NCBI GenBank assembly: GCA_045538015.1
Contig: JAZSQO010000089.1
Location: forward strand, 1 to 7,466
Direction of reading: 5' to 3'
Length of the DNA: 7,466 nucleotides
Source of the DNA: SIG598 sp045538015
Lineage (GTDB): Bacteria; Bacillota; Clostridia; Oscillospirales; Acutalibacteraceae
Part shown: positions 6,770-7,466 of the stretch, piece after piece
How positions within the stretch are numbered: the stretch's first letter is position 1
Layout: each line of letters opens with the position of its first letter
Made by a program: the position numbers and the translations under genes
Notes under the pieces: model-generated
Told to the model about the DNA's origin: nothing
The model's database searches: none
Seen by the model: the letters and a program-made list of their open reading frames with translations, nothing else

Positions 6770-7330
6770 ATGAGCTTTGCGGAAAATCTGAGAGCCACAA
6801 GAAAGCAGAGAGGCATCACTCAGGAGGAGCTGGCCGAGCGGCTGGAGGTGTCCAGACAGGCCATATCCAAATGGGAGTCGGGAGCGGGTTATCCGGAGAC
6901 GGAAAAGCTGATGGCTCTGTCAAAGGAGCTGAATATCTCCCTTGATTATCTGCTGAACGACGGCGCCAATATGGAAGAAAAGGAGCGGTCGGAGGAGAAG
7001 GGCGCGGTGTACGCTCCCTCGGGCAGCATAGCCATTACCACCTTTGACGGCGAGAATGTGGTGGTGTGCCGGTCGGTCAAGTGCTCACCCATAGCCTTCC
7101 CCGGAAAGGGCGAGCCGAAGTACATCCTCAACGGCATCGACCGGGTGACCTTCTGGGGCGAGCACGCCACTCTGCTGGGCTGGTACGCCTCTCAGGAGGA
7201 TGTGCGCCGGGAGATAGCCGCCATCACCGAGGCCCTCGGCAGGGGAGAGGGCAGCTACACTCTCCGCTACGCCGCCGATGTGGAATTTGTCGGCATCTTC
7301 GGCCAGCCGAGGATAAAAGAGAAAAAGTGA
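6770..7330 (+). CDS. XRE-family regulator with uncharacterised C-terminal domain (186 aa)
   Basis: The N-terminal XRE/Cro HTH domain (about 5-62) is clear: TQEELAERL (17-25), recognition helix SRQAISKWE (28-36), then SGAGYPETEKL and a closing ISLDYLL (56-62). A charged linker (64-78, NMEEKERSEEKG) joins it to a second domain (about 80-182) rich in predicted beta strands, with FWGE and LGWY motifs and an amphipathic helix (DVRREIAAITEAL). I know no function for this C-terminal domain. It is a likely sensing or oligomerisation module and looks cytoplasmic. The ATG at 6770 is chosen over an in-frame TTG at 6683 because the HTH begins right after it, a good ribosome binding site (6756-6763) precedes it, and the TATAAT at 6731 lies between the two. 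It follows the large membrane protein by 120 bases with its own promoter, so a regulatory link to that protein is possible but unproven. Confidence 0.92.
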   Translation: MSFAENLRATRKQRGITQEELAERLEVSRQAISKWESGAGYPETEKLMALSKELNISLDYLLNDGANMEEKERSEEKGAVYAPSGSIAITTFDGENVVVCRSVKCSPIAFPGKGEPKYILNGIDRVTFWGEHATLLGWYASQEDVRREIAAITEALGRGEGSYTLRYAADVEFVGIFGQPRIKEKK

Positions 7331-7356
7331 CGAACAAAAAAATGGGTTCTTCACGG

Positions 7357-7456
7357 AAACTTGGGGGATGCAAACATAAAGTTTGGATCAAGCCTTTTCA
7401 AAGGCTTGCGGTTTCCAATAGGCGAAGAAAACCAGAGGTTTTCCGCCTTTGGTCGC
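7357..7456. repeat. Intergenic multi-hairpin repeat element (partial at window edge)
   Basis: Three stem-loops follow one another after the last gene. AAACTT (7357-7362) pairs with AAGTTT (7379-7384). CAAGCCTTT (7389-7397) pairs perfectly with AAAGGCTTG (7400-7408). The third is a long stem in which CCAA (7415-7418), AGGCG (7420-7424) and GAAAACC (7427-7433) pair with GGTTTTC (7437-7443), CGCCT (7444-7448) and TTGG (7449-7452), with a one-base and a two-base bulge and a loop AGA. GCG/CGC can close it outside. No T run follows any stem, so terminator function is not obvious. From memory it resembles dispersed intergenic repeats of gut Oscillospiraceae; only one copy lies here. Confidence 0.6.
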
Positions 7457-7466
7457 TGACCGAGTT

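Noticed and set aside
7342..7466. Open frame starting MGSSRKLGGCKHKVWIK within the right-edge repeat
   Set aside because: It is read entirely through the hairpin repeat, lacks a ribosome binding site, and is the kind of spurious short protein that such repeats commonly produce in annotations.

Overview
This window most likely comes from a low-to-mid-GC-phylum Firmicute of the Clostridia, plausibly a gut Oscillospiraceae/Ruminococcaceae-type bacterium. The reasons are a Firmicutes-style Mfd, strong AGGAGG-type ribosome binding sites, textbook sigma-A promoters in AT-rich gaps between GC-rich genes, paired membrane-protein/HTH genes, and a hairpin-rich intergenic repeat at the right edge of a kind I associate with that group. 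The taxonomic assignment is inference; no rRNA is present.

Layout, all genes on the + strand. Positions 1-195 are an AT-rich leader with a perfect 8-bp hairpin (51-71) that looks like a terminator. Positions 196-3702 are mfd, the transcription-repair coupling factor, complete and with every expected domain. A gap with a near-consensus promoter (3780-3808) then leads into a two-gene operon: a five-helix membrane protein (3839-4381) whose stop overlaps the start of a 67-residue XRE/Cro-type HTH regulator (4378-4581). A second near-perfect promoter (4645-4673), with a palindrome on its -10 box, drives a bacterial PH-domain protein (4705-5082). This is followed by a GC-rich terminator-like stem built from two copies of the palindrome CCCGCGGG. 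Next is a large unrecognised multi-pass membrane protein (5174-6649, TTG start), then a 186-residue HTH regulator with an uncharacterised C-terminal domain (6770-7330) behind a perfect TATAAT box. The right edge (about 7357-7456) holds a multi-hairpin intergenic repeat.

How the genes relate: mfd is a housekeeping DNA-repair gene and appears to end its own unit. The genes after it have a recurring theme of small HTH regulators, membrane proteins and PH-like beta domains, which suggests envelope or stress sensing. No substrate or signal can be read from the sequence. The only convincing operon is the membrane protein/HTH pair. No tRNA, rRNA, CRISPR array, transposase or phage gene was seen. I did not find a convincing undescribed defence or mobile system; the most open questions are the HTH-linked genes, their candidate operators, and the right-edge repeat.
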